A program made the translations under genes and the position numbers. This document shows positions 6,146-8,955 of a DNA stretch of 8,955 bases, piece after piece (the stretch's first letter is position 1; every line of letters starts with the position of its first letter). The stretch spans positions 1 to 8,955 of the forward strand of contig DYDC01000095.1 of NCBI GenBank assembly GCA_020718125.1, in the 5' to 3' direction. The notes below the pieces were generated by a model. That model saw only the letters and a program-made list of their open reading frames with translations, had not been told where the DNA came from and ran no database searches. This DNA is from Methylacidiphilum sp. (lineage in GTDB: Bacteria; Verrucomicrobiota; Verrucomicrobiia; CAIQCK01).

Positions 6146-7462
6146 TCAACCGTTGATGAGGAACATCAACTCCGCCTCGCTGACGATGTCTTCGCCAACC
6201 TTGCAGACGCATTTGGCGCGGCCGACGGTCTTGCGGGCGCGGGTCAGCTCGGCCTCGATGATGAGCTGGTCGCCGGGCACGACGGGTTTGCGGAACTTCA
6301 CCTTGTCGGCGCTCATGAAGTAGGCGAGTTTGCCGGCGTTGTCGCCCTGGCGCAGCATGAGGATGCCGGCCGCCTGGGCCATCGCCTCGACCTGCAACAC
6401 ACCCGGCATCACCGGATGGCTGGGGAAGTGTCCCTGGAAAAACGGCTCGTTGATGGTGACGTTCTTGATCGCCGTGATGTGGTTGCCTTCCATCTTGATC
6501 ACGCGATCCACCAGCATGAACGGGTAACGATGCGGGAGCACCTTGAACAGGCTGTAAACGTCCATGTGCGCCGCGCTGGTGATGGCCGCGACCGCCGCGG
6601 TGGCGGCGGCCGTTGGCGGGGCCGGTTTGGGCAGCGCGAGGGTGAGTTGCCTGACGAGGTCGCAGTTGATGGCGTGGCCGGGCTTCACGGCAACAATGTG
6701 CGCGGCCAGCGGCCGGCCGAACAACGCGAGGTCGCCGACCACGTCGAGGATCTTGTGTCGGACGAACTCGTCTGGGAACCGCAGCCCGCCCTTGATCAGG
6801 ACCGCGCCGCCCTGGATGATGCTGCCGGTTTCGAGCGAACCGCCCTTGAGCAGGCCGGCCTTCAGGAGTTGCTCGCAATCTCGATACGGGCAGAAGGTGC
6901 GGCACGGCGCGATCTGCTCCTCGTAGGTCTCACGGTCAATCGCCAGGCTCAGGTATTGCGCCTCGATGCCGTCCGCCTGGAACGAGATCGTGCACGACAC
7001 CTGCAACCGGTCCGAGGGCAGCACCACCATCATCCCGCCGCCGCTGCTGACCCAGATCGGCTGGGCAGGCTGGACGACCTCGCGCTGGGCGTCCTGTGGC
7101 GCCAGGCCGGCGTCATGGATCATCTGCACGCAGGGCCGCGAGCTGCCGTCGCCCACGGGGGGTTCGTTGGCGTCCAGCTCGACCACGGCGTTGTCCACGC
7201 CGCAACCGGCCAGCGCCGACATGACGTGCTCGATGGTGTGGACGCGCAGGTTGCCCTTGCCGAGCGTGGTGCCGCGGGTGGTGTCCACGACGTTCTCGAT
7301 GAGCGCCTCGACCTCCGGTTGGCCGTCGAGGTCCGCGCGCTTGAACCGGATGCCGCTGTTGGCCGGCGCGGGTTTGAGCGTCATCGTCACCGCGTTGCCG
7401 GTGTGGAGGCCGATGCCGGCGAGCGACGCGGCCTTCTTCAAAGTCTGCTGTTGTTTGACCAT
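6146..7462 (-). CDS. lpxC-fabZ: Fused UDP-3-O-acyl-GlcNAc deacetylase / 3-hydroxyacyl-ACP dehydratase (LpxC-FabZ)
   Basis: This 438-residue bifunctional protein has two domains. Residues 1-275 are LpxC, the zinc deacetylase committing UDP-acyl-GlcNAc to lipid A: LAGIGLHTG (14-22), HTIEHVMSALAG with E78 and zinc ligand H79, FVRHKILDVVGD with zinc ligands H236 and D240, and KPGHAIN with catalytic H263. A Pro/Ala-rich linker (about 277-298) joins FabZ (about 300-438), the β-hydroxyacyl-ACP dehydratase: HRYPFMLVDRV and GHFPSHPVMPGVLQVEAMAQ with H345 and E359 as the catalytic pair. The ATG at 7462 is preferred over an in-frame upstream ATG at 7528 because LpxC homologues begin just before QTLKKAASLAGIGLHTG and the extra 22 residues lie over hairpin DNA. 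Such fusions are known from Bacteroidetes and some other phyla. LpxA follows two bases later. Confidence 0.96.
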   Translation of the reverse strand: MVKQQQTLKKAASLAGIGLHTGNAVTMTLKPAPANSGIRFKRADLDGQPEVEALIENVVDTTRGTTLGKGNLRVHTIEHVMSALAGCGVDNAVVELDANEPPVGDGSSRPCVQMIHDAGLAPQDAQREVVQPAQPIWVSSGGGMMVVLPSDRLQVSCTISFQADGIEAQYLSLAIDRETYEEQIAPCRTFCPYRDCEQLLKAGLLKGGSLETGSIIQGGAVLIKGGLRFPDEFVRHKILDVVGDLALFGRPLAAHIVAVKPGHAINCDLVRQLTLALPKPAPPTAAATAAVAAITSAAHMDVYSLFKVLPHRYPFMLVDRVIKMEGNHITAIKNVTINEPFFQGHFPSHPVMPGVLQVEAMAQAAGILMLRQGDNAGKLAYFMSADKVKFRKPVVPGDQLIIEAELTRARKTVGRAKCVCKVGEDIVSEAELMFLING

Positions 7463-7472
7463 GGAATTGTTT

Positions 7473-7495
7473 GCCCGTTCGTTTGGAAAACGGGC
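7473..7495 (-). promoter_or_regulatory. Inverted repeat just upstream of lpxC-fabZ
   Basis: The arms GCCCGTT (7473-7479) and AACGGGC (7489-7495) form a perfect 7-bp stem with a 9-base loop, ending ten bases before the start codon. The shorter hairpin CGTTT-GGA-AAACG (7480-7492) uses the loop and part of one arm, so the two structures exclude each other. It may be a protein operator or a translational control element; the function is not shown. Confidence 0.4.
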
Positions 7496-7500
7496 GCTCC

Positions 7501-7528
7501 GTTTAACACACGGCCCCAGCGATGGCAA
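7501..7528 (-). promoter_or_regulatory. Candidate promoter of the lpxC-fabZ-lpxA operon
   Basis: On the minus strand TTGCCA (7528-7523) matches five of six -35 positions. After 16 bp it is followed by TTAAAC (7506-7501), a poor -10 match (3/6). Transcription would start near 7494 and place part of the inverted repeat in a leader of about 30 bases. The weak -10 keeps confidence low. Confidence 0.3.
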
Positions 7529-7537
7529 GCGTCAGGC

Positions 7538-7553
7538 TCCGGACAAATCCGGA
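7538..7553. repeat. Pair of TCCGGA palindromes (TCCGGACAAATCCGGA)
   Basis: Two copies of the self-complementary hexamer TCCGGA, at 7538-7543 and 7548-7553, are separated by four bases. They can form a 6-bp stem with a 4-base loop, or serve as a repeated binding site. They lie between the sua5 terminator and the candidate lpxC promoter. Confidence 0.35.
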
Positions 7554-7556
7554 TGG

Positions 7557-7576
7557 AAAAGTGGCACAGCCACCTT
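7557..7576 (-). terminator. Probable intrinsic terminator of sua5
   Basis: Reading the minus strand, AAGGTGGC-TGT-GCCACTTT forms an 8-bp stem (one G-U pair, two A-U pairs at the base) with a 3-base loop and runs into TTTT. It starts 12 bases after the sua5 stop codon. The T-run is short, so termination may be partial. It separates sua5 from the lpxC-fabZ operon. Confidence 0.5.
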
Positions 7577-7588
7577 GTCCGCGCCGCC

Positions 7589-8563
7589 TCATCGTCTCGA
7601 CCCTGCTGCCTTCCGCAACCGGTCCATGATCGCCACGCCCAGCCCTTGCTCCGGCACCGGCTCGGCCACGATCAAGTCCAGCCCCGCCGCGTCGAGCCGC
7701 CGCAGCGCGGCAAACAGGTTCGCCGCCGCCTCGCGCAGGTCGCCCGAGGCGCTCAGCGTCTCCATCACCGCAAAACCCGGCGCCGCCCGCGTCTCGGAAA
7801 ACGCCAGCAGCCCCACCCGCCCCACCAGCGTCAGCTTCGGGTCCATCAACAGCAGCGGCGTCCGCGGCGCGTAGTGGCTCTCCATCATTCCCGGTGACGC
7901 CGGCGTCCCGCTCGCACGCGTCGTGAAGCGCGCCTCGCACCCCAGGCACTCGCGCAACTGCTCCAGCGTCACCGGCCCCGGCCGCAACACGCGCGGCCCG
8001 TCCTTCTCGAACGCCACGATGGTGGACTCGACACCGTGCCGCGTCGGCCCGCCGTCGAGGACCAGTTCGATGCGCTGGCCCAACTCCTCTTCCACCGCCC
8101 GCGCCGTCGTCGGGCTGATCCGGCCGAACCGGTTCGCGCTCGGCGCGGCCACCGGCACGCCCGCCGCCTCGATCATCGCGTGCGCCACCGGATGCGCCGG
8201 CACGCGCACCGCCACCGTCGGCAGCCCCGCCGTCACGATGTCGGGAATCACCGCCCGTTTCGGCAACACCAGCGTCAGCGGTCCCGGCCAGAATTTCTCC
8301 GCCAGCCGCCGCGCCTCGGCCGGCACGCTCTCGACACATCGCTCCAGCCAGTCCGCCGCGCCGAGATGCACGATCAGCGGGTCGAAGTGCGGCCGTTCCT
8401 TCACCTCGAACACGCGCGCCACCGCCGTCGCGTTCGTCGCGTCCGCGCCCAGCCCATAGACCGTCTCGGTGGGAAACGCCACCAGCCCGCCCGCGCGCAA
8501 CACCTCCGCCCCGCGCGCCGCGGCGGACTTCAGGCTCGGTTCATCGGTAATGGCCAGTCGCAT
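7589..8563 (-). CDS. L-threonylcarbamoyladenylate synthase, Sua5 type (YrdC plus Sua5 domains)
   Basis: This 324-residue enzyme makes threonylcarbamoyl-AMP from threonine, bicarbonate and ATP, the first step of the t6A37 modification of ANN-decoding tRNAs. The YrdC domain covers about residues 5-200: FPTETVYGLGADA (30-42), KERPHFDPL (55-63, with the conserved Lys and Arg), APSANRFGRISPT (140-152) and GVESTIV (177-183). A linker with SPGMMESHYAP (223-233) leads to the C-terminal Sua5 domain (about 235-324), which distinguishes this long form from short YrdC/TsaC. The length agrees with Sua5 proteins. The ATG at 8563 is chosen because homologues start a few residues before the first YrdC strand. 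No Shine-Dalgarno is visible, and the frame is open upstream into the preceding gene, so an N-terminally extended product cannot be excluded. Confidence 0.93.
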   Translation of the reverse strand: MRLAITDEPSLKSAAARGAEVLRAGGLVAFPTETVYGLGADATNATAVARVFEVKERPHFDPLIVHLGAADWLERCVESVPAEARRLAEKFWPGPLTLVLPKRAVIPDIVTAGLPTVAVRVPAHPVAHAMIEAAGVPVAAPSANRFGRISPTTARAVEEELGQRIELVLDGGPTRHGVESTIVAFEKDGPRVLRPGPVTLEQLRECLGCEARFTTRASGTPASPGMMESHYAPRTPLLLMDPKLTLVGRVGLLAFSETRAAPGFAVMETLSASGDLREAAANLFAALRRLDAAGLDLIVAEPVPEQGLGVAIMDRLRKAAGSRR

Positions 8564-8955
8564 GATTACCGGCCCATAACTGCCTGACCTCACGCCTGCA
8601 CGCAATCCCAAAAGCCACGTGCCCGGCAATGGCGCGATAAGCCGGACGCCATCCGCGCGCTTCGCTGATGTGATCGTTGCGCGGTCACCAAGCCAGTTGT
8701 CGCCGCTCGCCAGCCAGTCGCGATACTCCGCCGCGAGCCGCACCCGCCCGCGCTCATCATAATCGTCCGCCGACTCCGGTGGCGGCGGCGCGCCCGCGAC
8801 GAACTTCTCCATCACCGCGCCGACGCCCGGTCGCGCCAGCCAGTGGCCGGTGATGGGATGCACCGGCCTCTCGACGATGTTTTCAGGCCGCGCGGAGCGC
8901 GCTCGGAAATATTTTTGAAAAATGGCGAAGACCGAAGAAAGCCCGAAAGCCCGAC
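8564..8955 (-). CDS. C-terminal part of a probable penicillin-binding protein 1C, reading into sua5
   Basis: The minus-strand frame is open from the right edge (first full codon at 8953) to the sua5 start, about 130 codons with no stop. The order of motifs fits the tail of PBP1C, a bifunctional glycosyltransferase/transpeptidase of the inner membrane: SSVFAIFQKYF, then VHPITGHWLARPG, EKFVAGAPPP, EYRDWLASGDNWLGDR, and VRLIAPLPGT, which resembles the start of the biPBP_C domain. In PBP1C that domain normally continues for about 60 more residues (a Leu-Asp-Pro-Asp-Leu-Pro type segment and β-strands). Here it is replaced by about 18 unrelated residues before the sua5 Met. The gene therefore seems truncated at its 3' end, with its stop codon lost. 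The catalytic domains are outside the window. The identification rests on motif memory and is moderate. Confidence 0.55.

Noticed and set aside
7463..7528. Upstream in-frame start for LpxC adding 22 residues
   Set aside because: The added segment covers the inverted repeat and has no counterpart in LpxC proteins.
6416..7897. 493-codon plus-strand ORF opposite lpxC-fabZ and the sua5 end
   Set aside because: Crosses two real genes and an intergenic region in antisense; low-complexity composition and no recognisable motif.

Overview
The window looks like a high-GC (roughly two-thirds G+C by eye) chromosomal segment from a Gram-negative bacterium. Lipid A genes (a fused lpxC-fabZ followed by lpxA) show an LPS-type outer membrane. 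The LpxC/FabZ fusion, the secreted DUF4139-like protein and a decayed secreted glycosidase-like gene fit Verrucomicrobiota (Pedosphaera/Limisphaerales type) best. This placement is inference from gene content; there is no rRNA or other taxonomic marker here.

Layout from left to right: (1) the last ~77 codons of an SGNH/GDSL-like hydrolase on the plus strand, cut by the window edge. (2) A complete M17 leucyl aminopeptidase (pepA) on the minus strand. (3) Divergent from it, with 32 bp between the starts, a secreted DUF4139-like protein on the plus strand. (4) A ~325-bp gap holding a 41-codon single-pass membrane ORF on the minus strand, probably a decaying gene. (5) A PHP-family histidinol-phosphatase-like gene on the plus strand with a strong promoter directly at its start codon. 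(6) A minus-strand pseudogene of about 1.2 kb, a secreted glycoside-hydrolase-like protein broken by three frameshifts and an internal deletion. Its tail overlaps the tail of the PHP gene. (7) lpxA and the lpxC-fabZ fusion on the minus strand, two bases apart. (8) A terminator and regulatory-looking hairpins. (9) sua5 (threonylcarbamoyl-AMP synthase), and upstream of it the 3' part of a probable penicillin-binding protein 1C gene whose reading frame runs into sua5 without a stop codon.

Functionally, the minus-strand block from the right edge to about position 5370 is housekeeping: peptidoglycan synthesis, the tRNA t6A modification, and the first steps of lipid A synthesis plus fatty-acid dehydration. 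LpxA makes the acyl-UDP-GlcNAc that LpxC deacetylates, and FabZ competes for the same hydroxyacyl-ACP pool, so a single transcript and a fused LpxC-FabZ would couple the pools. The left part holds unconnected single genes.

I see no novel defence system, mobile element, CRISPR array, tRNA or rRNA. The most notable signal is local gene decay (glycosidase pseudogene, lost stop between pbpC and sua5, odd PHP tail, small membrane ORF), together with promoter elements placed so close to start codons that leaderless transcription is suggested.
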